64,000 nucleotides of DNA. Origin: Dugong dugon. Taxonomy: Eukaryota; Chordata; Mammalia; Sirenia; Dugongidae. The notes under the pieces are model-generated. The model ran no database searches and was not told where the DNA came from. It was given only the letters and a program-made list of their open reading frames with translations. Positions 1-12,271 of this stretch are shown one piece after another. Where the stretch lies: the NCBI GenBank assembly GCA_030035585.1, contig CM057481.1:59281128-59345127 (forward strand). Reading direction: 5' to 3'. Positions within the stretch are counted from its first letter, which is position 1, and each line of letters opens with the position of its first letter. The position numbers were made by a program, and so were the translations under genes.

Positions 1-2240
1 CAAACAAAGACAGTACAAAAAATGAAGCTACAGACCAATATCATTCATAAAAAGTCTAAAGAAGAAAAACCACATGTTCATATCAATTGATGTAGAAGAG
101 TACATGACAAGATTCACCATCCATTCATGATTCAAGAAAAACTCTCAGCAAACTACGCATAAAAGGGAACTGTCTCAAATTTATAAAGGTCACTTACCAA
201 AACCCTACAGCTAACATTATACTGAATGGTGAAAGACAGAATGTTTTGGCCTTAAGGTTGGGGACAAGAAAAGGAGCTATTCATTCCCACCACTCCCATC
301 AATATCATCCTGGAAGTCCTAGCCAGTACGAAAAAAACAAGAAAGAAACAGAAGATATACAGGTTGGAAAGGAAGAAATATCATTCCTGCTATTTGTAGC
401 TGACATAATTAATTGTCTATGTAGAAAATCCCAAGGAATTTAGAAAAATAAAAAACTACTAGAACTAATAAATGAATCGAGAACTAATAAGTGAATTTAT
501 CAAGATCAACAGGAGGATACAAGGACAACACTCAAAAATCAATCACATTTCAACTAGCAATGTACTATTGGAAATTGAAATGAAAATATCATTTACAACA
601 GCTCCAAAAAAAAAAAAAAATAGATACAAATCTAACAAAATATTACAAGAGCTATATGCTGAAAACTACAAAATGCTAATGAAAGTAATCAATGGAAACC
701 TAACTAAATAGAGAGATATACTGTGTTCATGGGTTGGAAGACTAAACATAATAAAGATGTTAGTTCTCTCTAAATGGATCTATATATTTAACACAATTCA
801 AATCAAAATCCCAGTAGAATATTTTATAGATTAAGACAAGATTATTTTAAAATGTATATGGAAAAGCAAAAAAACTAGAATAGAAAAAACAATTTTTGAA
901 AAAGAGTTACTTAAAACTATAGTAATCAAGACTGTATGGTATGGTGAAGCAATAGACATGAATCAATGGAACAAAATAGAGAGTTCTGAAATAGTCACAC
1001 AAATATGGCCAATTAACTTTTGAGAAAGGTAAAAAAGTAATTCAATGGAGAAAGGACAGTCTTTTCAACTAATGGTTTTGGAACAACTGAACATTCATAT
1101 GCAAAAAAAAAAAAAAGAACCTCAACCTAAATCTCACAGCTTATAGAAAAATCGACACCTTGTATAATAGATCTAAATGTACAACTTAACTCTATAAAAC
1201 TTGTAGAAAGAAGAAAGTACAGGGGAAAAAAATCTTCATTACCTGAAATTAGGTAAGGAGTTCTTAGCACAATCGACAAAAGAAAAAAAATTGATAAAAC
1301 CTGACTTTATCAAAATTAAAAAGTATTGGTCTAAGAAAAGACTCTGTTAAAAGATAAGTTGCAAACTAGAAGAAAATGTTTGTAAATCATATATCTGACA
1401 ATCTGTATCCAGAATATATGAAGAACTCTCAAACCTCAACAAAAACAAAACAGTCTAATTTTCTAAAGTGAGCAAAATACTTGAACAGACACTTCATCAA
1501 ATAAGTGGTAAATAAGTACATGAAAAGGTGTTCAACATCACTAGCCATATGGGAAATACAAATTAAAATCATGATGATATACAATTCACACCAACTAGAA
1601 TAGTTAAAATAAAAAATATGAACAATACCAAGTGTCAGTGGAAATGGAAAATGGGAGAGCTGACCTAGAAAACAATTTGGCAGTTTCTTATAAATTTAAA
1701 CCTATACCATGTGACCCAGCAATCCCACTCTGGCGCATTTACCCTAGAGAAATTAAAACTCATTTTCACACAATAATCTATATGTGAATGTTTATAGCAG
1801 GTCTACTCATAATTACCAAAAATGGGAAACAACACAAATGTTCTTCAATGGGTGAGTGGACAAACAAACTGTGAGAACATTCATACAATTGAAAGAATTA
1901 TTCATACATGCAACAACTTGGATGAATCTCAAAGGCATAGTACTGAGGGAAAGAAACCAGTCTTAGAAGGTTACATATTGCATGATTCCATCTATATTAT
2001 TTTTTTCAAAAAGTCAAAGCTATAGTGATGGAGAACAGACCAGTGGTCATCTGGGATTAGGGGTGGGAGGAGGATGTGACTAAAATGGGATAGCACAAAG
2101 ATTTTTGGTCTCATGGTACTGTTCTTTATCTTGATCATGGTGGTGTTTAAATCTATACATGTATTAAAATTCCCAGAACTGTACCCAGGAAAGTACAGAG
2201 TACACTGTACACTTACTATAATGATAAGAAAAAATTTTTA
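1..2240 (+). mobile_element. Old L1 LINE, 3' part (ORF2 end and 3' UTR)
   Basis: A-rich sequence whose order of motifs matches the end of L1 ORF2 followed by a 3' UTR with the typical old-L1 ending (a G-rich stretch near 2,055, then a poly-A-like end near 2,235). All reading frames are broken: the longest are 65-79 codons. It is more diverged than the other L1s in the window and its 5' side runs off the window edge. The exact L1M/L1MA subfamily cannot be fixed by eye. Confidence 0.8.
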
Positions 2241-2308
2241 AGGAGGTGAGTTTGAGATTGTTTGCCTGTCCCTATCTCAGTATCCCAAGGGCATTTCCAG
2301 ATGAGTAC

Positions 2309-2819
2309 TGTCATGGTTTGAATTATGTCCCCCAAAAATGTGTGTATCAATTTGGTTGCACCATGATTCCCAGAATTGTGTTGTTGGCCTCCATTTTGTG
2401 ATTATAACTTTATGTTAAAGAGGATTAGGGTGGATTGTAACACCACCCTTGCCCAGGTCACATCCCTGATCCAATGTAAAGGGAGTTTCCCTAGGGTGTG
2501 GCCTACACCACCTTTTACCTTACAAGAGATAAAAGGAAAGGGAGGCAAGCAGCAAAGGGGAACCTCATACCACCAAGAAAACAGTGCCGAACCAGAGGGC
2601 GTCCTTTGAACCTGAGGTTCCTGCGCAGAGAAGCTCCCAGACCAAGGGAAGATTGATGACACGAACCTTCCTCCACAGCTGACACAGAAAGCGTTCCCCT
2701 GGAGCTGATGCCCTGAATTTGGACTTGTAGTCTACTGGACTGTGAGAAAATAAATTTGTCTTTGTTGAAGCTATCCACTTGTGGTATTTCTGTTAGAGCA
2801 GCACTAGATGACTAAGACA
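2309..2819 (+). mobile_element. MaLR-type solo LTR (family A)
   Basis: The sequence begins TGTCATGG and ends CTAAGACA, the TG...CA ends of an LTR. It has the same body as the copies at 18,132, 27,081, 35,633 and 42,635, including an AATAAA near the 3' end. Its resemblance to MLT1 LTRs places it in ERVL-MaLR. The 5 bp on each side (AGTAC and GCTGC) do not match, so one flank was probably rearranged, which fits the minisatellite joined directly to its right side. Confidence 0.85.
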
Positions 2820-2834
2820 GCTGCTAACCACAGG

Positions 2835-3002
2835 GCCTCCCTGGCCCACCCCAGCAGAACCTCCCTGGCCCACCCCCACAGAACCTCTCTGGCCCACCCT
2901 CACAGAATCTCCCTGGCCCATCCCCACAGAACTTCCCTGGCCCACCCCTACAGGGTCTTCCTGGCCCACCCCCACAGAGCTTCCTGGGCCCACCCCCAAG
3001 GG
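2835..3002. repeat. 24-bp minisatellite, 7 units
   Basis: Seven contiguous units of exactly 24 bp with core CCTGGCCCACCCCCACAG and no spacers or indels. The array abuts the broken end of the inverted L1 at 3,003. The same unit recurs at 42,184-42,255 and 47,839-47,910. Because the unit length is a multiple of three, it reads as an eight-residue repeat on the minus strand. Confidence 0.95.
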
Positions 3003-4914
3003 GGTTCCCTTTGTATAAATGCCCTTAATTGTGTTGAGGAATTTCCCTTTTATTCCTATTTTGTTGAGAGTTTTTATCATGAATGGGTGTTGGACTTTGT
3101 CAAATGCCTTTTCTTCATCGATTGATAAGATCATGTGGTTCTTGTCTTTTGTTTTATTTATGTAATGGATTACATTGATTGTTTTTCTAATATTGAACCA
3201 TCCCTGCATACCTGGTATAAATCTCACTTGATCATGGTGAATTTTGTTTTTTGATATGTTGCTGAATTCTATTGGCTAGAATATTGTTAAGGATTTTTGA
3301 GTCAATGTTCATGAGGAATATTGGTCTGTAATTTTTGTTTTTTGTGGTGTCTTTACCTGGTTTTGGTATCAGGCTTATGCTGGCTTCATAGAATGAGTCT
3401 GGGAGTATTCCATCCTTTTCTGTGCTCTGAAATACCTTTAGTAGCAGTGGTGTTCACTATTCTCTGAAAGTTTGGTAGAATTCTCCAGTGAATCCGTCCG
3501 CGCCAGGGCTTTTTTTTGTTGGGAGTTTTTTAATTACTTTTTCAATCTCTTCTTCTGTTATGGGTTTATTTAGTTGTTCTACTTCTGTTTGTGTTAGTTT
3601 AGGTAGGTAGTGAGTTTCTAGAAATTTGTCCATTTCCTCTAGGTTTTCAAATTTGTCAGAACAATTTTTCATAGTATTCAGTTATGATTCTTTTAATTTC
3701 ATTTGGGTCTGTTGTGATATCACATCTCATTTCTTAGCCAGCTTATTTACTTCTTCTCCTGTTTTTCTTTTGTCAGTTTGGCCAATGGTTTATCGATTTT
3801 GTTGATCTTTCCAAAGAACCAGCTTTTGGTCTTGTTAACTCTTTCAATTGTTTTTCTATTCTCTATTTCATTTCATTCTGCTCTAATTCTTACCATTTCC
3901 TTTCTTCTGGTGCCTGAGGACTTCTGTTGCTGTTCTCTTTCTACTTGTTCCAGTTGTAGGATTAATGTTTTGATTATGGCCCTTTCTTCTTTTTGGATGT
4001 GTGCATTTATTGCTATAAACTGACCTCTGAGCACTGCTTTTGCTGTGTCCCAAAGGTTCTTGTAGGATGTGTGTTCATTCTCATTTGATTCTACGAATTT
4101 CTTTATTCCATCCTTAATTTCTTCAATCACCCAGTATTTTCTGAGCAAGGTGTTGTTCAGTTTCCATGTGTTTGATATTTTTCCCTTGCTTTTTCTGTTG
4201 TTGATTTCTACTTTTGTGGCTTTATGGTCAGAAAAGATGCTTTGTAATATTTTGATGATTTGGATTTTGTTAAGGCTTGCTTTATGGCCTAATATATGGT
4301 CCATTCTGGAGAATGTTCCATGTGCGTTGGTAATGAAAGTATACTTGGCTGCTGTTGGGTGGAGTGTTCAGTATATGTCTACGAGATCAAGTGGGTTGAT
4401 TGTAGCATTTAGCTCTTGCGTGTCTTTGTTGAGCTTCTTTCTGGATATTCTGTCCTTCACTGAAAGTGGTGTGTTGAAGTCTCCTACTTACTATTGTGGA
4501 GCTGTCTCTCTCTCTTTTCAGTGCTGTTAGAGTTTGTTTTATGTATTTTGGAGCCCTGTCTTTGGGTGCATAAATATTTATTATAGTTATATCCTCCTGG
4601 TGTATTGACCCTTTAATCATTATATAGTGTCCTTCCTTATCATTTGTGGTGGAACTTACTTAAAAGTCTTTTTTTGTCAGAGATTAATATTGCCACTCCT
4701 GCTCTTTTTTGAGTGTTGTTTGCTTGATCTATTTTTTCCATCCTTTGAGTTTTATTTTGTTTGTGTCTTTAAGTCTAAGGTGTGTCTCCTGTAGGCAGCA
4801 TATAGACGGATTGTGTTTTTTCATCCAATGTGCTACTCTCTGTCTCTTTACTGGTGCATTTAGTCCATTTATATTCAGTGTAATTATTGATCGGTGTGAG
4901 TTTAGTGCTGTCAT
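3003..4914 (-). pseudogene. L1 ORF2 remnant (endonuclease to N-terminal RT), truncated
   Basis: It starts with the ORF2 N-terminus at 4,914, whose endonuclease motif NINGLNAPVKRQR is readable. The linker and the N-terminal reverse transcriptase block ([14 protein letters not shown], near 3,220) follow. The catalytic FADD box and everything after it are absent because the L1 ends at 3,003. Several frameshifts interrupt it. The MaLR LTR found inside the RT region of the other two L1 copies is absent here: the site at about 3,380 is empty. Confidence 0.88.
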
Positions 4915-5351
4915 TTTGATGTCTTTTTTTGTGTGCTGTTCACAGTTTTTGTTCTACTTAATTTTCTGTGCTAAGTCATTTCTCTTTATGTATTTTCTTT
5001 TTATCTTTTTCATTGTTGTTGATTTTGCATTTGCTGAGTCTTCAAATTTTTCTAGTTTTTTATTTTGACTTGTAGGATTGTTAGCTTCCTTTGTGGTTAC
5101 CTTAATATTTACCCCTATTTTTCTAAGTATGTACCAATTTTTTATTTCTTTATGTCACCTTGACTTCCTCTCCATATGAAAAATCTACATCTACATTTTT
5201 TAAGACCCTCTATTTTGTTTTAATGTTGTCATCTTTTACATATTGACATCTGTTACCCTATTTTCAGCTTTGATTTACTTTTGTGACTTCCCTATCTGGG
5301 TTGATATCTGGTTGCTCTGTCCCGTGTTCTAGTCTTGGGTTGTTACCTGAT

Positions 5352-6310
5352 GTTACTGATTTTCTAACTGGAGGACTCCCTTTAGTATTTCTTGTAATTT
5401 TGGTTTGGTTTTTGAAAATTCCCTAAAATTCTGTTTGTCTGGAAATGCGCTAATTTTGCCATCATATTTGAGAGACAGTTTTGCTGGATATATAATCCTT
5501 AGCTGGCAGTTGTTTTCCTTCAAGGCTTTATATATGTCATCCCATTGCCTTCTTGCCTGCATGGTTTCTGATGAGTAGTCCAAGCTTACTCTTATTGACT
5601 TTCCTTTGTCGATGAGTTTTCGTTTATCCCTAGCCTCTCTTAAAATTCTCTCTTTATCTTTGGTTTTGGCAAGTTTGATTATAATATGTCTTGGTGACTT
5701 TCTTTTGGGATCTACTACCTTATGTGGGGTTTGATAAGCATCTTTGATAGATATCTTGTCATCTTTCATGATATCAGAGAAGTTTTCTGCCAACAAATCT
5801 TCAACAATTCTCTCTGTATTTTCTGTTATCCAACCCTGCCCCCCGTTCTGGTACTCCAATCACTCCTAGGTTATTCCTCTTGACAGAGTCCCACATAATT
5901 CTTAGGGTTTCTTCATTTTTTAAAATCCTTTTAACTGATTTTTCCTCAAATAAGTTGGTGTCAGGTGCTTTATCTTCAGTCTCTCTAATTCTGAATTCCA
6001 TGGCCTCAATTCTGCTCCTATGACTTTCTATTGAGTTGTCTATTTCTGAAATTTTATTGTTAATCTTCTGGATTTCTGATTGCTTTCTCTCTATGGATTC
6101 TTGCAGCCTGTTAAATTTGTCATTATGCTCGTCTCTACTCTTTTTAATTTCCTCTATTGCGTGTTGTGCATTTTGCCTAATTTCCTTCCTAATTTCTTAA
6201 AGAGTTCTGTATATTAATCTTTTTTATTCTGCCTCCAGTAATTCCAAGAAATTTGTCTCCTCTGGAAAATTTCTGGATTCTTTATTTTGGGAGCTTGCTG
6301 AAGCCATCAT
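5352..6310 (-). pseudogene. L1 ORF1 remnant
   Basis: This is the L1 ORF1 (RNA-binding chaperone of the L1 particle). The start fits the paired ATG codons used by the other two copies (46,409 minus and 26,441 plus). The open pieces of 66 and 168 codons carry the RNA-recognition and C-terminal part, including the motif ending in LQLENQ. A frameshift near 5,830 breaks the frame, so it is not functional. Confidence 0.85.
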
Positions 6311-7739
6311 GGATTGCCTCTTTATGTGATTTGATATTGACTATTGTCTCCGAGCAAGCAATAAGTTATTATATTTATTTATTTTATGTTTGCTTACTGT
6401 GTCCTAGCATCTTGTTTTATTTTAATATGCCCAAATAGGCTGCTCATATGAGCTAGTTTGATTACTGGTACCTTTGAAGCTCTACTGTCCTGTCATCAGG
6501 TGGTTAGATCTGTTACTAGGTATGTGAGCTCAGGAGTCTGCCCACTCCTCCTGTATGGATTCAGCTCTGGTGTCCAGGTAGTCAGTCACCAAGTGAGTGG
6601 TGAAGGCTCTCACTTAAAGTCCTAGACAGGCATGGATGATTGGTGTAGACACAGGCATCTGGCTACAGCAGGGGGACACACTCTGAGCAAGGCAGTGGGT
6701 TAATGGCCTCCCCCGAGTGTTCAGGAGGAAGGCATGTCCCTGTTTCCTAGAGCTTGTAGGTAGGTGGTTTTTGCAGCCCAACTATGAGCATCCCATGCTG
6801 TTGGCTGTAAGGACTGGGGGGCACTTCTTATTCATGGGCCCCTACTGCAGGTGGCTAGGTGGCATGGGTGGAGCCACCATCTTCAGGCTCCTGATGTGGG
6901 TAGGTGAAGACCCTGCTTAATGGACAGAGCAGTGTCAAATATCAAGAACCTGCCACATCATAGCTTAAACAGTTCAGGTTAGACTTCTGGTATATACCCT
7001 GTGGTACTGCAGTAATAAGGGCCTATGCCGTTGAAATGGGCCCACACAAGTCTGTGCAGGGGGCAAGGCGCTCAAAGTCCATGGATCCCTTATGCCTGTG
7101 CATAGGCAAAGGAGCTGTGCCTATCCTGGGTTTCTGGTTTAGGGGAGCCAGCAGTTTAATTTTTCCCCCATTTGTTAATTTGTTTACTCTCCAAGTCAGG
7201 GAGAATAGCTCCAGGATTGTGACAGATCCTATTTCTGGTGCAGGGGACTTGGCAATTGCTGAAGCTGGTCCAGGACCCAGTGCAGAGCAGGGAGTGGGGA
7301 GGTAAATGGGAGAGAAGTTTTTCCCTAAGGGGGGTGTTTTTGATCTGTGTGGTAGGCAATACCCAAGTACTTATCTTTCACAGATACAGGGCTGCTTCTC
7401 ACTGGTTCTGGGTGGCTGTGTAGACTCTCTGGAACTGGGTCTCTCCCAGTGTGGAAAACACACCTTCTGAGCATGGCTGCTTGCCTGCCTCACAGCTTAC
7501 CCCATAGCTGATCAGGCCTGAGGGGCTCAGGCTCTCGCCGGGTCAGGTCTGGCAACTTCTTGCTGCTTCTGAACTGTCTCTCCCTCTCCCTGCCTCTCAG
7601 TCGGGTTCCTCAACTCTGCCTTTGATGTTCAGGGCCCCCAGATTGCCATATATAATCGATTCACTTGTGTTTTCAGGTCTTTGTTGTAAAAGCGTCCACG
7701 GGAAGCATCTGACTACTCTGCCATCTTGGCCCAGCACCC

Positions 7740-8053
7740 CCATTTCTTTCTTTCACCACTTTGTCTAGTGAAAGTAGGATCAACAACCAGCTTCCTTATA
7801 CTTCTCATTCGGACAAAATTTTAGAACTATATCAAATATGCAATCACCCAGAGCCTTGTGTCTCACCAATACCTGATCTATGATGGTGATATTTTGTGAA
7901 TTTCTATTGCCACCTCACAGCATGGATTAGCAATGCCCTCTTTACTACTGGAAGCAAAGTCATCAACATCTTTAAGACTAACCAGACTTGAGAACCAATC
8001 TGGAAAATTCATTCTTACAATTTTATTTCTCTAGAACCACTCTGAATACCAAA
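7740..8053 (-). mobile_element. MaLR-type internal (gag-like) fragment
   Basis: Read on the minus strand, this follows directly from the LTR at 8,054-8,549 with a leader resembling TTTGGTA, the usual primer-binding neighbourhood of MaLR/ERVL elements. It is clearly homologous to 63,702-64,000. No open frame survives. It is cut off on the other side by the L1 5' end at 7,735. Confidence 0.8.
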
Positions 8054-8549
8054 TGTCTTAGGCTGGGGTCTCTAGAGAAGCAAAACCAGTAAAGCATATA
8101 AATATATATAGAGAGAGATTTATATCAAAGAAATGGCTCACGTAATTGTAAATGCTGGAAAGTCCCAAGTTCGTGGATCAGGCTGGAGTTTTCTCTTGAC
8201 TCACATAGCTGCAGGGGCTGGTGAACACATCAGCAGGTAAGCTGCTAATTCGAGTCCCAAGAACTGGAGGTCAAATGAATAAGAGCCAGCTGCAGAATCC
8301 AGAGCGAGCCAAAGCCCATGAACTTTAGCAGAAAGTCCACCTATACTGGATGCAGACCACACCCACAGGGAATCTCCCTTTCAACTGACTGGCTGCTCAC
8401 AATAGATCTCATCATGGAGGTGATTACATTATATTAGATCTCATTGTGGAGGTGATTACATCACTACATAGCTACAAAATTACATCATCACTGCCAAGCC
8501 ACTGAGAATCATGACCCAGAGAAGTTGACACACAACCTTAACCATCACA
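8054..8549 (-). mobile_element. MaLR-type LTR (family B)
   Basis: On the minus strand it begins TGTGATGG and ends CTAAGACA. It shares its body with the LTRs at 9,037-9,762 and 63,170-63,701, including a TATATA-rich segment near its 3' end. Together with the internal piece at 7,740-8,053 it forms the 5' end of a decayed element. Confidence 0.85.
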
Positions 8550-8550
8550 A

Positions 8551-9036
8551 TGATCAATGAATTCCTATGGTAATTCTTGATCAAATCTAGGGAACATGAG
8601 GGGTCATTTTCTAGACGAGGCATCTGGAATGGGTCAGGCTTCAGGCTAAGATATAGGCCAGACTCTATGTTGAAATCAAGTTTTCCTTCTGCTTTAACAA
8701 TGCAGCCTTTTACCTCTGTAACTTTCCACTGTACCCTGTAAATTTTACAGATTTAGAATGTGGTTATCCTTGCTAAAACTTGTGGTCAGCCAAGTCTCAG
8801 AAAAATGTTTGCTCAAAATGTTCTCAGAAAATATTCCAATGTTTCAAAAGATATGTTTGTACTCTCTAGCACGTAATCCTTGCAGTTTTGCCCTATAAAG
8901 CCTCCCTTACCTGTTTTCCTTTTGGAGCATTACAAAGGTTCTTACTTTAATTTTGCTTCCCAGTTCTAAACTGCTTAATTCTCTCAATAAAACTCTTCAA
9001 TAAATTTTTACAAAGACTCAAGTTGTTTTCTTTGAC
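8551..9036 (+). mobile_element. Probable solo LTR of a class I-like ERV
   Basis: The stretch starts TGATCAATGA and ends TTTGACA. Inside are a CTATAAAG box (about 8,892) and clustered AATAAA signals (8,985 and 9,000), in the order expected for U3, R and U5. It sits between two family B LTRs. No flanking TSD is seen and the family is not recognised, so the LTR call rests on structure only. Confidence 0.5.
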
Positions 9037-9762
9037 AGTATATATAAATATATATAGAGAGAGATTCATCTCAAGGAAGGGTCTCATGCAGTTGTGGAGC
9101 CTGGCAAGTCCCAAATCTCTAGGTCAGGCATCAGGCTGGAGGCTTCTCCTGACTCACGTGGTTGCAGGGGCTGAGGAACTTAAAATAAGCAGATTAGATG
9201 GCAGGCTGCTGGCTCACGGGGCTGCAGAACCTGGTAAATCCCAGAATCAGCAGGTCAGACAGCAGGGTGCCGGCTCCAGTCCCAAGAACTGGAGGTCAGA
9301 TGACAATGAGCTGAATGCAGGATCCAGAGTGAGAGAGAGGTTTGCCAGAGCATCGTAATATATTGGATGTAGGCCACATGCTCAAGGAAATTCCCCTTAC
9401 ATCAGACACTTGAGTAAGGGTGTGACTCAAGATACACCCCATACTAATCCTACCTCATTAACATATGTTGTTGTTGTTATGTGCCATTGAGTCAATTCCG
9501 ACTTATAGTGGCCCTATAGGACAGAGTAGAACTGTCCCATAAGGTTTCCAAGGAGCAGCTAGTGGATTCGAACTGCCAACCTTTTGGTTAGCAGCCTAAA
9601 CTCTTACTCACTTCACCACCAGGGCTCCCATTAACACATAAAGGTTAGGATTTACAGCACACAAAATGGAGGATAATTACCTACTATCACAAAATGGTGG
9701 CTAATTACATAAGACTGGGAATCATGGCCTAGCCAAGTTGACACATAATATTAACCATCACA
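9037..9762 (-). mobile_element. MaLR-type LTR (family B) interrupted by an AfroSINE
   Basis: Homologous to 8,054-8,549 on the same strand and ending on the + strand with the same TTAACCATCACA. It lacks about 45 bp at its 3' LTR end. An AfroSINE is inserted at 9,467-9,629, so the LTR is the older of the two. Confidence 0.8.
9467..9629 (-). mobile_element. AfroSINE
   Basis: The tRNA-derived afrotherian SINE, reading on the minus strand from GCCCTGGTGG to a GTT-repeat tail. Near-matching flanks (CATTAACATAT at 9,456 and CATTAACACATA at 9,629) look like TSDs and date the insertion after the surrounding LTR. Confidence 0.93.
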
Positions 9763-9789
9763 ATACTCAACGTAGTACTTTGGCTCTCA

Positions 9790-10570
9790 TGGACTTGTTT
9801 TAATTTTCTTCACCTTCAGCTTGAACTTGCATAAGAGCAATTGATGGTCTTCTGTTCCACAGTCAGCGCCTGGCCTTGTTCTGAATGATGATGTTAAGCT
9901 TCTTCATCATCTCTTCCCACAGATGTAGTTGATTTGATTCTTGTGTATTACATCTGATGAGATCCACGTGTATAGCTGCTGCTTATGTTGTTGAAGAAAG
10001 GTATTTCCAACGAATAGGTCATTGGTCTTGCAAAATTCTATCATGCAATCTCTGGCATTGTTTCTATCACCAAGATCATATTTTACAACTACTGATCCTT
10101 CTTCTTTGATTCCAACTTTCACATTCCAATAACAGGTAATTATCATTGCATCTTGCTTGCATGTTTGATCAACTTCAAACTGCAGACATTGGTAAAAATC
10201 TTCAGTTTCTTTATCTTTGGCCTTAGTGGTTGGTGCATAAATTTGAAAAATAGTCATGTTAACTCATGTTCCTTATAGGCGTGTGGATATTATCCTATCA
10301 CTGACAGCATTGTACATCAGGATAGATCTTGAAATGTTCTTTTTGATGATGAATGTGATGCCGTTACTCTTCAATTTGTCATTCCTGCCATAGTAGATCA
10401 TATGATTGTCCAATTTAAAATGACAAATACCAGTCCATTTCTGTTCACTAATGCCTAGGATATCAATCTTCAAGCATTCCATTTCATTTTTGATGACTTC
10501 AATTTTCATAGATTCATACTATGTACATTCCATGTTCTGATTATCAATGCATGTTTGCAGCTGTTTCTTC
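9790..10570 (-). mobile_element. RTE/BovB-like LINE fragment, endonuclease region
   Basis: Minus-strand open pieces of 78 and 116 codons carry RTE-clade endonuclease features: GISEQKWTG and YYGRND in the first, IYAPTTKAKD, FY-CLQ and LYTWIS in the second. These are hallmarks of BovB/RTE ORFs, which are common in afrotherians. A frame break near 10,265 separates them. It is a dead fragment. Confidence 0.85.
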
Positions 10571-10846
10571 TCATTTTGAGTCAAAAGAATACTTTCAGTA
10601 TACTGTATTAATACATAATTCAAAACATGCAAAACTGAGCTATATCTTTTAGGGATGTATACATAGATGGAAAAACATTAGTCTTGGAGAAAAGTAAAAA
10701 AGTGATTTACACATGACATTTTATGGGCCACTTCTGGAGTGGGGAGCAAAGGAAGGCATCATACTTAGGGGATTTTTGGTACTTGTGGGGCAACTAGCTA
10801 TTTCATGCCCTCATGGTGAGGTTATGTTTGCTTTATAATTATTCAT

Positions 10847-11044
10847 ACCAGTTGCCATCAAGTAGATTCTGACTCATGGCAACTTCACGTGTGTCAGAGT
10901 AGAACTGTGCTAGGTTTTCAATGGCTGTGATCTTTTGGAAGTAGATCACCAGGCCTTTCTTCCAAGGCACCTCTAGGAGGATTCAAACCACTAACCTTTC
11001 AGTTAGTAGCTGAGCGCTAAATCATTTGCACCACTCAGGGTTTC
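10847..11044 (-). mobile_element. AfroSINE-type SINE (longer variant)
   Basis: The minus strand carries the afrotherian SINE variant with the additional GAAGAAAGGCCTGGTGAT block. It is bounded by a perfect 10-bp TSD, AATTATTCAT, at 10,837-10,846 and 11,045-11,054. Confidence 0.92.
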
Positions 11045-11102
11045 AATTATTCATTCAACCATATTTATATGTTTAATGTTCATTTGCATATGTCATTTTC
11101 CA

Positions 11103-11254
11103 CAGGAGCCCTGGTGGCATAGTGGTTAAGAGCTTGGCTGCTAACCAAAAGGTCAGCAGTTCGAATCTAGCAGCTGTTCCTTGGAAACCCTGTGAGGCAG
11201 TTCTACTGTGTCCTATAGTGTCACTATGAGTCAGAATCGACTCGATGGCAATGG
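11103..11254 (+). mobile_element. AfroSINE
   Basis: It begins GGAGCCCTGGTGGC with a tRNA-like B-box-like GTTCGAATC near 11,159, and ends at the GACTCGATGGCAATGGG motif. A near-perfect TSD (GTCATTTTCCA at 11,092 and GTCATATTCCA at 11,255) bounds it. Confidence 0.93.
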
Positions 11255-11521
11255 GTCATATTCCATACTTACAAAGAAAAATAAAGAAGTCAAAATTCAC
11301 TCAAGTTCAAAGAACTTTAGACAAATCTTAAAGAGAAAAGGAATCAAATTCCATTGAAGAGGTGTAGGAGTTTACAAATTATAATTTGACTAGAAATGGG
11401 AAATGATATGATGCAAATCTAAGAATGACTGCTAAATGACCACATTCTTTAAATTATAAAGTCCCTGTTTTAGACTATGAGGTTGTTGGTGGTTCAGTGA
11501 TGGAATTATTACCTTCTATGT

Positions 11522-11689
11522 GGGAGCCCTGGTGGCACAGTGGTTAAGACCTTGGATGCTAACCAGAAGGTTGGCATTTCGAATTCACCAGCTGCTCCTT
11601 GGAGACCCTGTGGGGGCAGTTCTATTCTGCCCTATAGGGTCACTATAAGTCAGAATCGACTCGATGGCAATGAGTTTGGTTTTTTTGGA
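11522..11689 (+). mobile_element. AfroSINE
   Basis: Full-length copy from GGGAGCCCTGGTGGC to a T-rich end after GACTCGATGGCAATG. It lies immediately upstream of a second SINE family. Confidence 0.93.
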
Positions 11690-11998
11690 TGTGGGGGACC
11701 TGGGATCAATTTATGGTCAAGGCATCTCATGTGCAGTCACCACCTGTCCATCAATGGAGGCTCAAGTGTTGCTATGATGCAGAACAGGTGTCAGCAAATC
11801 TTCCAGACTGAGATGGACTAGGAAGAAAAGCCTGGTGATCTACTTCCAAAAATCAGCCAATGAAAATTCTATGGATTACAACAGTCCAGTCCACAGACTA
11901 TCACGGGCAGGGCTCAGGACTGGCCAGCGTTTTGTTCCTTCATGCATTGGGTCACCATGAGTCCAGGGCCAACTCCACAGCAGCTAACAACAACATTT
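11690..11998 (+). mobile_element. tRNA-Gly-like afrotherian SINE, 5' truncated
   Basis: Same family as 39,894-40,220 and 56,126-56,474, recognised by GACTGAGATGGACTAGGAAG, a central CTACTTCC block and an end in CAGCTAACAACAACA. The tRNA-like head is mostly missing or diverged. Confidence 0.8.
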
Positions 11999-12030
11999 TA
12001 GACTATAAATAGGGTTTGTTATTGTTATTG

Positions 12031-12233
12031 TAGGTCCCTGCGTGGTGCAAATGGTTTGCGCTTGACTACTAACCTAAAGGTTGGTGGTTCAAACCCACTC
12101 AGTGCACTGCGGAAGAAAGGCCTTATGATCTGCTTGCATAAAGATTACAGCCAAGAAAACCATATGGAGCAGTTCTACTCTGTAACACATGGGGTTGTCA
12201 TGAGTCAGAATTGACTAGACGGCAACGGGTTTG
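12031..12233 (+). mobile_element. AfroSINE-type SINE (longer variant)
   Basis: Starts at the GTCCCTGCGTGGTGC head and includes the GGAAGAAAGGCC block and the ACTAGACGGCAACGGG end. It matches the variants at 10,847 and 36,211. Confidence 0.88.
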
Positions 12234-12271
12234 TTCTATTTGTCTTGTTGTTGTTATTGTTTTATTATTAT

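Larger units (their letters stand above)
3003..7735 (-). mobile_element. L1 LINE, 5' fragment (5' UTR to mid ORF2), inverted
   Basis: On the minus strand this runs from the L1 5' end (ends near 7,735, motif GGCCAAGATGG) through 5' UTR (6,311-7,735), ORF1 (6,310 to about 5,352), inter-ORF sequence, ORF2 endonuclease (from 4,914) and the first part of the reverse transcriptase. It stops abruptly at 3,003, where L1 continues elsewhere in the window but the 24-bp minisatellite is found instead. No poly-A tail or TSD is present. The frames contain several stops and frameshifts. Confidence 0.93.

Noticed and set aside
2835..3002. Regular short repeats that could be taken for a CRISPR-like array
   Set aside because: The 24-bp units are contiguous with no unique spacers and the genome is mammalian. 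It is a minisatellite.
2793..3227. The 144-codon RT-repeat frame as a real protein gene
   Set aside because: It is the end of a dead L1 fragment, with no promoter or start of its own. I keep it only as an observation.
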